Positions 49,266 through 59,727 of a DNA stretch of 64,000 bases are shown here, piece after piece; the stretch's first letter is position 1, and each line of letters begins with the position of its first letter. The translations under genes were made by a program, and so were the position numbers. Under the pieces are notes generated by a model. That model made no database searches. It worked only from the letters and a program-made list of their open reading frames with translations, and was not told where the DNA came from. The DNA comes from an uncultured Mailhella sp. (lineage in GTDB: Bacteria; Desulfobacterota; Desulfovibrionia; Desulfovibrionales; Desulfovibrionaceae): NCBI RefSeq assembly GCF_963931295.1, contig NZ_OZ007001.1:930001-994000 (forward strand). Direction: 5' to 3'.

Positions 49266-50207
49266 TTATTCGTTTTCAAATCCGAGGTCGTGGAGCAGTT
49301 CGGTGTCCTCGGCCCAGTTGTCCTTCACCTTCACCCACAGCTGCAGATGAACCTTGCCGCCGATGAGCTTCTGAATGTCGCGCCGGGCCTCCGTGCCGAT
49401 TTCCTTGATGGTGGCTCCCGCACGACCGATGACCATGGCCTTGTGCGAAGGACGCTGCACGAAGATCACCGCGTGAATGACGGTGAGATCGCGTTCCGGA
49501 TCCTCCTCCCAAGCTTCGATGTCCACGGCGGTGGTGTACGGCACTTCCTGACGCAGCCGCTCAAACACCTTTTCGCGCACGATTTCCGCGGCGAGAAAGC
49601 GCGTGGGCGCGGTGGAAAGCTGATCCTCCGGGAACTGGGAGTCGCCCTCAGGCATCATGTTCACGATGATCTTCTTGAGATCGTCGAGTCCGTCCTTGGT
49701 CAGGGCCGACATGGGGAAGATTTCCGCCTTCGGGAAATATTCCTGAAGCGTCACCAGAAGCGGCAGCATGCGGGACTTGTCATGGAACAGATCGACCTTG
49801 TTCACCACCACGAGCAGCGGGCGCTCGTCTTCCGCCAGCGCGTCGCGCAGCGACTGGATGTCGCGTTCGAGAAATTCCGGTCTGCGGATGTAGAGCTCGG
49901 AGTCGAGCACCAGCATCACGGCGTGGGCGGCGGCCATGCTCTGCCACGCGGCCTGACTCATCATCTTGCTCAGATGACCGCGCTGCTGCTGACGCGAGTG
50001 GTTCACGCCGGGGGTGTCCATGAAAATGACCTGCGCGCCCGGTTCCGACATGATGCCCACCACGCGGCTGCGCGTGGTCTGCGGCTTGGAGGTCACAATG
50101 CTGATCTTCTGACCCAGCAGAGCGTTGAGCAGCGTGGACTTTCCGGCATTGGGCGGGCCCATGAGCGCCACCCAGCCGCAACGGTGTTCATTCTGTATTC
50201 TGGTCAT
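49266..50207 (-). CDS. era: GTPase Era
   Basis: Era binds the 3' end of 16S rRNA during 30S maturation. The 313 residues contain the G1 loop GPPNAGKST (17-25), the switch [18 protein letters not shown], and a C-terminal KH domain with [29 protein letters not shown] precedes the ATG. It lies 115 nt downstream of ybeY, extending the phoH-pgpH-ybeY-era order known from Firmicutes and deltaproteobacteria. Confidence 0.97.
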   Translation of the reverse strand: MTRIQNEHRCGWVALMGPPNAGKSTLLNALLGQKISIVTSKPQTTRSRVVGIMSEPGAQVIFMDTPGVNHSRQQQRGHLSKMMSQAAWQSMAAAHAVMLVLDSELYIRRPEFLERDIQSLRDALAEDERPLLVVVNKVDLFHDKSRMLPLLVTLQEYFPKAEIFPMSALTKDGLDDLKKIIVNMMPEGDSQFPEDQLSTAPTRFLAAEIVREKVFERLRQEVPYTTAVDIEAWEEDPERDLTVIHAVIFVQRPSHKAMVIGRAGATIKEIGTEARRDIQKLIGGKVHLQLWVKVKDNWAEDTELLHDLGFENE

Positions 50208-50322
50208 AATGTCTCCGGTATGTATGATGTATGCGGACGCCTTCCCCCTTGCGGAAGAAGCGTCCGTCTGATGTCGAAAAGGATTTTTCAGCTTGTACTA
50301 CGCGGGGCTGAACGTCAAGAGT

Positions 50323-50808
50323 CTATTCCCGCGTCTCTGCCGGAAGCGGACAGGATTCTTCCAGATACTCGCAGAACGCGTCCATCTCCGGGCCGTGATC
50401 GAAACCCGAAATGTGTCCCATGCCGTGCGCGAGCAGGCGTTTCGCGTGCGTTTCCGGGTCCTGACCGTAGAGCACGCATTCGCGCTCCAGCGTGTCGGCG
50501 CTGAGAAAAAGCGTGCCGAGCTCGCCCGCTTCGCCGGGAAAGCTCAAAATGTTGGTGGGGCCAAAGCAGCCGAGATTGCGGAGATTCACGGAAGCGATGT
50601 CGCCGTCGCCCGCCACGATGAGCTGTACGGGAAGCTCTTCCGGGGCAACGCTCGACTGTTCGGCCGCGCGGGGCCCGTTCATCTGCCCGGGCAGCATGCC
50701 CGCTTCGGCTGCGGCTGCACGCATGGCGGCAAGCCACGAGAGCCATTCCCGCCGGCAGAAGCGGCACGGACGGCGCATTTCCACACTGAGGCCGGTCAAA
50801 GAGCTCAT
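50323..50808 (-). CDS. ybeY: Endoribonuclease YbeY
   Basis: YbeY is a metal-dependent RNase needed for 16S rRNA 3' end maturation and ribosome quality control. The 161-residue protein has its zinc site in HGMGHISGFDH (three histidines spaced 4 and 6) near the C-terminus, preceded by TNILSFPGE and GTLFLSADT. It is small for the family at the N-terminus but complete. Its ATG overlaps the end of the pgpH-like gene by 4 nt. Confidence 0.94.
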   Translation of the reverse strand: MSSLTGLSVEMRRPCRFCRREWLSWLAAMRAAAAEAGMLPGQMNGPRAAEQSSVAPEELPVQLIVAGDGDIASVNLRNLGCFGPTNILSFPGEAGELGTLFLSADTLERECVLYGQDPETHAKRLLAHGMGHISGFDHGPEMDAFCEYLEESCPLPAETRE

Positions 50809-53379
50809 GCGTCCTTCTCCGGGCTGTCCGCACTTTCTCCGTCGGTCGCCGCAGCTTCGCCCGCGGCGGCATCGCCGGGGGCCGATTCATTGCCGGGGGC
50901 CGGGGCGTCGCACGACGGCGCATGGCCCGCCGCTGCGCTGCCCGACGCCGTGCCGCCGGAAGTTGCGTTGCCTTCCGGGGCAGCCTTGGCGGTCGCTCCG
51001 CGGTCGCAGGGCCTGGCGCATTCCGCGGCACTGCCGCAGGCGCCCTGCTCCGCCGCGCGCTCCGTCTGCGCGCCCTTCTCCCGCTTTTCCTTCGCGCGGC
51101 CGGGTTCGATCACCCATTCCGGACGCAGCTCCTCGGCTTCGTCCTTGCGGCACTCCTCGTTTTTGCGGCCGTTCTTGTGGGGATCGGGCTTTTCCTCGGG
51201 GTAGGCGATGCGCTGATGAAAAAGTCCCGTGATGCCGCGCACGAAGCTGTCGATGAGCTTGTTCAGGTCGCGGAAGGTCAGGTCGGATTCATCGAGCTGC
51301 CCTTCGGCGTACACGCCCTTCACTATCTTGGTGACGTGGGCCCGGATGCGGGCGGGCGTGGGATCGACCAGCGTGCGGCTCGACGCCTCCACGGAGTCGG
51401 CCAGCATGACGATGGCGGCTTCCTTGCTCTGCGGGCGCGGGCCGGGATAGGAATAGTCCTGAAGGCGCGGATTTTCGCCCATCTGCTGAGCCTTGTTGTA
51501 AAAATACATGGCTCCGCGCGTGCCGTGATGCTGCACGATGATGTCGGTGATCTCGCGGCCGAGGTGATATTCCTCCGCAAGTTCCGCGCCCTGCTTGACG
51601 TGGGAGAAGAGGATGAGCGCGCTCATGGCGGGCGAGAGCTTGTCGTGCGGATTGGGGCCGCCGAACTGATTTTCCACGAAATATTCGGGGCGGGAAATCT
51701 TGCCGATGTCGTGATAGAGCGCGCCCACCTTGCACAGCAGGCTGTTGGCTCCGATGGCCGCGGCTCCGGCCTCCACGAGGTTGGAGACCACCAGCGAGTG
51801 ATGATACGTGCCGGGCACCGTCATCATGAGTTCCTGAAGCAGCGGATGTTCCAGATTCATGAGCTCCATCATGCGGAAGCGGGTGGTGTAGCCCATGAGC
51901 ATTTCCAGCACGGGGCTGAGAGCGAAGAGCAGAAACAGCGAACCCACGGCGTTGCAGATGAGCGCGAGCAGCAGGAAGGGAAGCTGCGCCCATTCCAGAT
52001 GGATGAACAGCGCCGCGCCGACGCCGGTCATGAGCATCCAGATGAGCAGCGGAACGCTGCCCCAGACCACGTCCTGCCTGTTCTGCGCCCGCAGCACAAG
52101 CCAGGTGTTGGTCATGGACGACATGAAATAGAAGAAGAACAGCGCGATTTCGCCGCGGAAAATGACCGTGGCGAAGAACGAGAGCACGAGCCCCACGGTG
52201 CAGTAGCGGCGCGCGGCGAAAATAAGCGCGGCCATGCCCGTGCCGCCCGCCACCGGAAAGGCGAAGGCCAGCACGTGCGCCGTGGAGGCCGAAGCCGCCT
52301 CCACCAGAACGTACATGGTACACCACGCCGTGCCGCCGAAAAACACGAGCAGCAGCGCAATGAGGTTCTGATCCTTGGTGCGCAGCACCGTGCCCTTGTT
52401 GCCGCTCGGCGTGATGAACAGGCCGAGCAGCAGGAAAAGTCCCAGCACCACGCAGCCGCCGAACACGTGCCAGTCCACCACGCCGGGGGTGGCGCGGAAG
52501 AGCGCCTGCAGCTTTATCTGCTGTTCGTGGGTCACCATGTCGCCGGCGCGCACCAGCACTTCGCCGGGCTGCACCTTGTAGAACACGGGCTCCACGGCGG
52601 CGAGCATTTCCTCGTTGCGCTGACTGGTCACTTCCTGATTCACGGCGAGTGAAGGCACCACCATGAGCGGCATGACTTCCTGAAGCACGACCTTGGCGCG
52701 GGAACTGAGCTTGTCCTCGGCGCGCAGTTTTCGTCCCAGCGCCACCTGGAACGAACGCAGATCCTTGAGGCCTCCGGCCTGCGTGCGCAGCACTTCCGTG
52801 CCGCTGTCCAGATCGCGCACGATGACGGCGTTGTCGGTGTTGGCTATCTGACGCATGTCGGCAATGACGCCGTTGGACAGCGTGGACTCCATCCACGGAA
52901 TGAGCGTGCCCAGAAGATATTCCTGCACGTAGGAGGCCGTCAGCTGCCGGAAGGCAGCGGCCGAGACGTCGGAGAGATGCCGTTCGTTGAAGGCGCGGCG
53001 CACGTTTTCCAGACCGGCGTTGTCCAGCCCGCGCTTGTTGATTTCGTCGATGAGACCGAGACTTTCCTCCCGGAAGCTCTCGATGGCCTTCTTGTCGATG
53101 TCGAAGACCATGGGCTGGAGCGCCAGCGCCCGATCGCGGCGCAGCTGCGTGGCCTGCGGATCCTCGACGAGCAGATCCCTGTCGGAAACCACGTCGTGCG
53201 CGGCGATCTCTCCGGCGGGATACACCACGCGGGCCGTTCTGCCGGGCTGGATGGCGCACAGAAGAGAAATGAACACCAGTGCCGCCGCCAGAGACAAAAG
53301 TCCCCAGTCGTGGTGATGGTGCATGAACATGGAACGGGAATGTCCCCAGAGCTGGGAAACGCTTACCGGAGATATCTTC

Positions 53380-53393
<14 letters not shown>
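50805..53393 (-). CDS. 7TM-HD cyclic-di-AMP phosphodiesterase (PgpH/YqfF-like)
   Basis: An 862-residue membrane protein: one N-terminal membrane helix (about 30-50), a large extracytoplasmic 7TMR-HDED domain to about 310, seven membrane helices (~320-500) and a cytoplasmic HD domain with YHHSLVVSNLVEAG, ALYHDIGKISRP and QHHGTRG. The family degrades c-di-AMP to pApA. The last ~125 residues are an extra low-complexity Ala/Gly/Glu tail with five cysteines (GACGSAAECARPC and others). It starts inside the end of phoH (14-nt overlap) and overlaps ybeY. Confidence 0.93.
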
Positions 53394-54390
<997 letters not shown>

Positions 54391-54790
54391 ATCCTGTTTT
54401 TCCGTTGAGCCGCGGGCCGCGCCCCCGGCATGGTTTTCTTCCTTACGCCAAAACAGGCAAAGAGTCCACAGCCGCCGAAATCTCCCTCGAACCCGTCAGT
54501 TTTCCTTGCGTTCCCCGGCTGGCACGCGTCTTTTTTCCCGCCCGGACGACGTTATTTTTTTGTTCCGCCGCCCGCGCCGATCCGACACAAAAGAGACTTC
54601 GTTGTCACATTCATGCAACAAAGCCTTCCGCGGGCGCTTTTTCCCGAACCGTCTCGCCGGAACGACTGTTTAAAGCGCCGAAAAAATTTTTCCCCTCTTG
54701 TTTTGAAAATAACGGCGATTTTATAACTAACCCTTTGAACTGACGACTTTTAACGCTTATCCGGTAATAACTGTTATTTTTCTTCCCCCC
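54391..54790. other. Divergent intergenic region upstream of phoH and the nitronate monooxygenase gene
   Basis: It becomes AT-rich from about 54600, with A/T tracts around 54680-54790. It should hold the phoH promoter on the minus strand, but I cannot pick a convincing box pair. No gene is seen. Confidence 0.5.
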
Positions 54791-54819
54791 TTGTCATAAA
54801 AGAAAACGGGTTTTACTAT
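54791..54819 (+). promoter_or_regulatory. Promoter of the nitronate monooxygenase gene
   Basis: TTGTCA (54791-54796), 17-nt spacer, TACTAT (54814-54819), 84 nt upstream of the start codon in an AT-rich patch. Confidence 0.8.
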
Positions 54820-54903
54820 AGCGCCGCTCTCCAGGAAGAGCCCTTTATTATAACGAACGAACAGTTCCGTCTCCTTCGTCGGAGACCGGAGGTAAGGTTT
54901 TTC

Positions 54904-56022
54904 ATGTCTTTCCCCGCGTTGAAAATCGGTGATCTGGTCGCCCGCACGCCCATCGTTCAGGGCGGCATGGGCGTCGGCATATCTCTTTCCAAACTGGCGT
55001 CCGCCGTGGCCAACGAAGGCGGCATCGGCGTCATCGCCGGAGCCATGGTCGGCATGCGCGAACCCGACGTGGCCTCGAATCCCGTGGAAGCCAACGTCCG
55101 CGCCCTGCGCCGCGAAATCGAAAAGGCCCGCGCCGCCACCAAAGGCATCATCGGCGTGAACATCATGGTCGCGCTCACCACCTTTGCCGAAATGGTGCGC
55201 GCCTCCGTCGAAGCGCGCGCCGACGTCATTTTCTCCGGCGCCGGTCTGCCCATGGATCTGCCGAAAATCTTTCTCGACGCCTGCGCCCAGAAAAAGGAAG
55301 AATTCCGCACCAAGCTCGTGCCCATCGTGTCTTCCGGCCGCGCCGCCACGCTCATCGCCAAAAAGTGGATGCACAAAACCGGCCTCATTCCCGACGCCTT
55401 CGTGCTCGAAGGCCCCAAGGCCGGCGGTCATCTCGGCTTTTCCGAAGAGCACATCTTCGACGAGGCCTTCTCCCTCGAACACCTGGTCTCCGGCGTGGTC
55501 GACGCCGCCAAGGCTCTGGAAGACAAGGCCGGACGCGCCATTCCCGTGATTGCGGGCGGCGGCGTGTTCAGCGGCGCGGACATCGCCAGAATGCTCTCGC
55601 TCGGCGCCTCCGGCGTGCAGATGGCCACCCGCTTCGTGGCCACGGACGAATGCGACGCGGACATCCGCTTCAAGCAGGCCTACGTGGACGCCAAAGAAGA
55701 AGACGTGACCATCATCCACAGCCCGGTGGGCATGCCCGGCCGCGCCCTGAACAATTCCTTCATCGAGGCCGCGCGCGAAGGCAAGCGAAAGCCCTTCAAG
55801 TGCGTGTTCCACTGCATCAAGACCTGCGATCCGAGCACCACGCCCTACTGCATTTCCTCGGCGCTCATCAACGCCATGAAGGGCAATCTCGACAAGGGCT
55901 TCGTGTTCTGCGGAGCCAACGTGGCCCGCGTGAAGAGCATCGTTTCCGTTCACGAACTCGTGGAAACCCTGCGCAGGGAATACGACGAATGCCTTGCCCA
56001 AAAGGAATCCGCCGCCGGATAA
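54904..56022 (+). CDS. Nitronate monooxygenase / 2-nitropropane dioxygenase-like flavoprotein
   Basis: A 372-residue FMN-binding TIM barrel. Features are TPIVQGGMGVGISLSKLASA at the N-terminus, VLEGPKAGGHLGFSEE near the flavin phosphate, and AGGGVFSGADIARMLSLGAS with the C-terminal phosphate-binding pattern. Enoyl-ACP reductase FabK belongs to the same fold, but the extended cysteine-containing C-terminus (CVFHCIKTCDPSTTPYC) suggests the NPD group. GGAGGTAAGG precedes the ATG. It has its own promoter and terminator. The substrate (alkyl nitronates or another carbon acid) is unknown. Confidence 0.87.
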   Translation: MSFPALKIGDLVARTPIVQGGMGVGISLSKLASAVANEGGIGVIAGAMVGMREPDVASNPVEANVRALRREIEKARAATKGIIGVNIMVALTTFAEMVRASVEARADVIFSGAGLPMDLPKIFLDACAQKKEEFRTKLVPIVSSGRAATLIAKKWMHKTGLIPDAFVLEGPKAGGHLGFSEEHIFDEAFSLEHLVSGVVDAAKALEDKAGRAIPVIAGGGVFSGADIARMLSLGASGVQMATRFVATDECDADIRFKQAYVDAKEEDVTIIHSPVGMPGRALNNSFIEAAREGKRKPFKCVFHCIKTCDPSTTPYCISSALINAMKGNLDKGFVFCGANVARVKSIVSVHELVETLRREYDECLAQKESAAG

Positions 56023-56085
56023 TTCCGCACTTTCGGCGTTCCGCCTCGCGTTCCCAAAACGACGGCGGAACGCTCCTCCTGAGCA

Positions 56086-56119
56086 GAAAACGCCGCCTCA
56101 GAGACGGCGTTTTCCTTTT
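56086..56119 (+). terminator. Terminator of the nitronate monooxygenase gene
   Basis: Stem GAAAACGCCG / CGGCGTTTTC with a 9-nt loop then CTTTT. A preceding hairpin GCGTTCCGCC / GGCGGAACGC lies at 56036-56072. Confidence 0.82.
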
Positions 56120-56176
56120 AAACGGCAAAACTTCCGCAATTCTCCACGCCCTGACAGAATCAGGCAATTAATCGAA

Positions 56177-56193
56177 AGAATAGTATCTATTCT
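56177..56193. promoter_or_regulatory. 17-bp palindromic operator candidate upstream of the Tat flavoprotein operon
   Basis: AGAATAG-TAT-CTATTCT is a perfect 7-3-7 palindrome 73 bp upstream of the first gene and contains TAGTAT, a possible -10. It has the form of a repressor/activator site overlapping a promoter. Confidence 0.65.
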
Positions 56194-56266
56194 GACCGTG
56201 CCGTGAACGTTATCGTCAGTGAAACAACGCGGGCGACCGCCCCCGTCGCCGACGCACGGAGGATTC

Positions 56267-56947
56267 ATGAACCGGCGAGACTTTCTCAAACGCTCTCTCA
56301 TGGCCACGGCCGTCGGAGGTCTGCTTCTCTCCGGCGCGGCGTCTTCCCTTTCCGAAGCGCGCGGCGCAGAACCTGACAAGGAGAAAAAGATGAAGATTCT
56401 CGTTCTCACCGGCAGCCCGAGGGAACACGGCAATTCCAACACGCTGGCCGATCACTTCATCAAAGGCGCGCAGGAAGCCGGGCACGACGTGTTCCGCTTC
56501 GACGCCGCGCAGAAAAGCGTTCATCCCTGCATCGCCTGCAACAGCTGCGGCATGGACGGCCCCTGCGTGTTCGATGACGACGACTTCAGTCTCGTGCGCG
56601 AGCACATCGTTCCCGCCGATCTCGTGGCCTTTGTCACGCCCATGTACTACTTCGGCATATCCGCCCAGCTCAAGGCCGTCATCGACCGTTTCTACGCCAT
56701 AAACGGCTCCATCCACACGCCGAAGCAGGCCGTGCTCCTCATGACCTACGCCAACAACTCAAGGCGCGACGAAAGCCCCATGCTCACGCACTACGAAGTG
56801 CTGCTGGACTATCTCGGCTGGACCGACGCCGGACGCATCGTCGCTCCCGGCGTGTGGACCGAAGGCTCCATACGCAACACGCCCTTCCCCGAAAAAGCCC
56901 ACCGCCTCGGCAAAGGACTGCGCCTTCAGGGAGAGCGCTCGCTATGA
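56267..56947 (+). CDS. Tat-exported NADPH-dependent FMN reductase-like flavoprotein
   Basis: A 226-residue protein with an N-terminal twin-arginine signal (NRRDFLKRSLMATAVGG) cleaved near residue 35. The mature part is a flavodoxin-like fold: ILVLTGSPREHGNSNTLADH at the FMN site, a C-x2-C-x2-C cluster (CIACNSC) and TPMYYFGISAQLKAVIDRFY, typical of iron-sulfur flavoprotein/NAD(P)H-FMN reductases. The ATG at 56267 follows GGAGG. Its stop overlaps the next gene (ATGA). A cofactor-loaded protein exported through Tat implies an envelope redox role with unknown electron donor. Confidence 0.88.
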   Translation: MNRRDFLKRSLMATAVGGLLLSGAASSLSEARGAEPDKEKKMKILVLTGSPREHGNSNTLADHFIKGAQEAGHDVFRFDAAQKSVHPCIACNSCGMDGPCVFDDDDFSLVREHIVPADLVAFVTPMYYFGISAQLKAVIDRFYAINGSIHTPKQAVLLMTYANNSRRDESPMLTHYEVLLDYLGWTDAGRIVAPGVWTEGSIRNTPFPEKAHRLGKGLRLQGERSL

Positions 56948-58071
56948 AACGACGCGCCTTTCTCGGCATGATGGCGGGAGCCGCCGTTGCGGCAGGCGCA
57001 GGCGGCGTGTTCGCCTTTCTGCGTCAGGAACAGTTCGGAGCCCTGCCCGAAGGCGAAGATATGCGCCGCATTCTGCGCTCGCCGCACTATGCCGACGGAG
57101 CCTTCCACAATCTCATTGAGCGCCCCGTGCTCAGCGACGACAGCACCTTTGCGGGCGCGCTGCTCCGCTCTCTCGTGGAAGAGCGCCCCAATCCCGCGCC
57201 GAGCGCGCCGGTTCCCTCCCAAAAGCCCGACCTTCTCTCGCGAGACCGCGCCGAAAACTTCGTGGTCTGGCTCGGGCATTCCAGCTTTTTCCTCCAGATG
57301 GGCGGCAAACGCCTGCTCATCGATCCGGTGTTCAGCGATCACGCCGCGCCGGTCTCGTTCAGCACTCGGGCCTTTGCCGGAGCCACGCCCTGCACGGTGC
57401 GCGACATGCCCGACATCGACGCCCTGCTCATCTCCCACGATCACTGGGATCACCTGGACTACCCCACGGTCACGGCGCTGAAAAAACGCATCGGCCTTGT
57501 CGCGTGCGGACTCGGCACGGGCGCGCATTTTCGGCGCTGGGGCTTTGAGCGCGAGCGCATCCGCGAGGCCGACTGGGGCGACGACATCGACCTGAACGGC
57601 GTTCGCATCCGCTTCGTCACGGCCAGCCACTATTCCGGCCGCACCCTCACGCAGAACAAGACACTGTGGACCGGCTTCATGCTGGAAGCGCCGGGCTGCC
57701 GCGTCTTCTTCAGCGGAGACAGCGGCTACGGCCCCCACTTCGCCGACATCGGAAAAAAGCTCGGCGCGCCGGATCTCGCGCTGCTCGACTGCGGACAGTA
57801 CAACGAGCGCTGGAAGTACATCCACATGACGCCGGAAGAGGCCGTGCAGGCGGCGCAGGATCTGGGCGCAAAGGCGCTGCTGCCCGCACACGTCGGCAAG
57901 TTCGCCCTGGCCTGTCACCCCTGGGACGAACCGTTCCGCCGCGTGACGACCGCCTCGCAGGGAAAGGCGTTCCGTCTGGTCACGCCGATCATCGGCGACG
58001 TCGTGTCCCTGACGCGACCTCTGCCGGAATTTCCCCGCTGGTGGGAAGCGCTGGCCGCCCGGCAGGCCTAG
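56944..58071 (+). CDS. Exported metallo-beta-lactamase-fold hydrolase (NAPE-PLD/UlaG-like)
   Basis: The 375-residue protein begins KRRAFLGMMAGAAVAAGAGG, a probable Tat signal. The MBL core has the metal ligands ISHDHWDHLD near residue 163 and later histidines in TASHYSG and LPAHVGKF, and an aspartate in FFSGDSGYG. It belongs to the COG2220 phospholipase-D/lactonase-like group. It is translationally coupled to the upstream flavoprotein. A lipid or lactone substrate is plausible but unproven. Confidence 0.88.
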   Translation: MKRRAFLGMMAGAAVAAGAGGVFAFLRQEQFGALPEGEDMRRILRSPHYADGAFHNLIERPVLSDDSTFAGALLRSLVEERPNPAPSAPVPSQKPDLLSRDRAENFVVWLGHSSFFLQMGGKRLLIDPVFSDHAAPVSFSTRAFAGATPCTVRDMPDIDALLISHDHWDHLDYPTVTALKKRIGLVACGLGTGAHFRRWGFERERIREADWGDDIDLNGVRIRFVTASHYSGRTLTQNKTLWTGFMLEAPGCRVFFSGDSGYGPHFADIGKKLGAPDLALLDCGQYNERWKYIHMTPEEAVQAAQDLGAKALLPAHVGKFALACHPWDEPFRRVTTASQGKAFRLVTPIIGDVVSLTRPLPEFPRWWEALAARQA

Positions 58072-58407
58072 CGGAGCGCTGCGAAGGCGCGGGGCCCCGC
58101 GGAAAAATTACGCCGGGCTCAGGCGCGGTGCGGACGCCGACGCGGATCCCCTCTCCCGCCGGAAAAGGGCCGCCGAAGTCAGGAGGCTATCTTGCCGTCG
58201 CAACGAGGCGCGCCCGCCGAAAGAGCTCCGGCAACGCAAAGTCTGCGTCGGGCGCGCCGGGACGGCATGTGAAACGCCGGACGGGAACATTGTTCCTTCG
58301 GCTCGACGATGAAGCAACCGAAAAACGCGTCGGGCTCACGACCGGTCTGCGCGTCCAGCGCCCGCGGGCCGGAAAACATTTTTTTACTCTGGCGGAGGTC
58401 ATGGCCC
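58072..58407 (+). other. Leader region of the AraC-type regulator gene
   Basis: No gene is visible. It contains a perfect 13-bp palindrome GGAACATTGTTCC (58284-58296), which could be an operator, and a long hairpin GGCGCGCCCG / CGGGCGCGCC (58207-58258) with an inner ACGCA / TGCGT stem. A clear promoter is not recognised. Confidence 0.5.
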
Positions 58408-59325
58408 ATGTCGGAACAGCTGCAACGGATCAGGCAAATTCAGGAATCGCTGAAGAAAAACATGCTCCGCTATCTGGAGTCTCCCCGAATCTTTGCCACG
58501 GCCGTGGAGGGCTTTCACCTCGTCCGCCGCGAAGACAGCGGAGCGCCGGAACAGTGCTTTGAAAAGCCCCTCGTCGGACTCGTGGTGCAGGGCACGAAGC
58601 ATTCGATCATGGCCGGGCAGGAATTTGTCTATACGGAGAACCAGACCGTCGTGGCGGGCGTGGACATGCCCATTGCGTCCTACCTGGTCAATCCCACGCA
58701 CGACCATCCGTTTCTCTTCGCCTACCTCTATCTGAACAAAAAAATGCTCTCCTCCCTGGCCCTGGAAATGAAGGACGCGCTGCCCGAAAGCGACGAAGAA
58801 AGCGCAGGCGTTTCCGTGGCCGACGCCGACGTCGACATCATGGAAATGTTTCTGCGGCTTATCGAGCTTCTGGAAAAGCCCGAACAGATTCCCGTCCGCG
58901 CGCCCATGATGCTGCGCGAACTGCACTATCTTCTGCTCATCAGTCCGCACGGCCCGCTGCTGCGCCGTCTGAACACGCCGGGCACGCAGAATCATCAGGT
59001 CATGCAGGCCATCAGCTGGATACGGGAAAACTACAGAAATCCGCTGAAGGTGGAATCGCTGGCCAGGCAGGTGAACATGTCCGCATCCAATCTGCACCGT
59101 CACTTCAAGCTGCTCACGGGGCTGAGCCCGCTGCAGTATCAGAAGCAGCTTCGCCTGTACGAGGCCCAGCGCCTCATGCTGGTAGAGCACGAACGCGCTT
59201 CCAGCGCGGCGCTCAGCGTGGGCTACGAAAGCGTGACGCAGTTCAACAGAGAATACAAACGGGTGTTCGGCGAGCCGCCGCTGCGCGACATGAATCGCCG
59301 CAGAACCTTGTCCGGCCTCTCCTGA
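58408..59325 (+). CDS. AraC-family regulator with AraC_N domain (YqhC-like)
   Basis: A 305-residue transcription factor. Residues ~20-180 form the AraC_N cupin-like sensor (VGLVVQGTKHSIMAGQEFVY, VVAGVDMPIASYLVNPTHDH) and ~205-300 hold two helix-turn-helix motifs (LKVESLARQVNMSASNLHRH and SSAALSVGYESVTQFNREYK). This architecture is that of E. coli YqhC, which activates an alcohol dehydrogenase and an aldo/keto reductase in response to aldehydes; here homologous enzyme types lie 2-5 kb downstream on the other strand. The ATG at 58408 follows GGAGG at 58393. Confidence 0.92.
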   Translation: MSEQLQRIRQIQESLKKNMLRYLESPRIFATAVEGFHLVRREDSGAPEQCFEKPLVGLVVQGTKHSIMAGQEFVYTENQTVVAGVDMPIASYLVNPTHDHPFLFAYLYLNKKMLSSLALEMKDALPESDEESAGVSVADADVDIMEMFLRLIELLEKPEQIPVRAPMMLRELHYLLLISPHGPLLRRLNTPGTQNHQVMQAISWIRENYRNPLKVESLARQVNMSASNLHRHFKLLTGLSPLQYQKQLRLYEAQRLMLVEHERASSAALSVGYESVTQFNREYKRVFGEPPLRDMNRRRTLSGLS

Positions 59326-59652
59326 CGAAGGCGCGGCCACGCAGATCGCGTCGGAACCTCAAGCCCCGACGCCAAAACGACGCGCCCGCCGCGCCGACGA
59401 CAAAAACCGCGAGGACAAGCGACGCTCGTAATCCAACGATGCGCCCGGGATAAATAACTTGCGCCTGCCAAGAGGCCGCCCGCGGAAAAAACGAAGCCCG
59501 AAGCAAAAACACGCAACGAACAACGCGCAAAACAAAAAGTTCAAACGCTGTCCCCACAGGCGGGGCAGAGCTCAAGGCAAAAGCGCCGAACGTACCAAGC
59601 CCGCGACAAGTCGCAAAGCACGAAATCGAAGAGTTATCCCTACCACCACGAC
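59326..59652 (+). other. Spacer between the AraC regulator and the flavodoxin gene
   Basis: A 327-bp stretch with few T on the plus strand (A/C/G-rich), especially 59440-59600. No ORF, RNA or repeat is convincing. Confidence 0.55.
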
Positions 59653-59679
59653 AAAGGGCGGCCCTGAAAGCCGCCCTTT
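59653..59679. terminator. Terminator between convergent araC and flavodoxin genes
   Basis: Ten-base-pair stem AAAGGGCGGC / GCCGCCCTTT with a 7-nt loop; short T runs are contained in the stem ends on both strands. Confidence 0.7.
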
Positions 59680-59727
59680 CGCAATGCTACGCTCTCCGCT
59701 CCCCCCACAGAAGCGGAAAGCCCGCGT

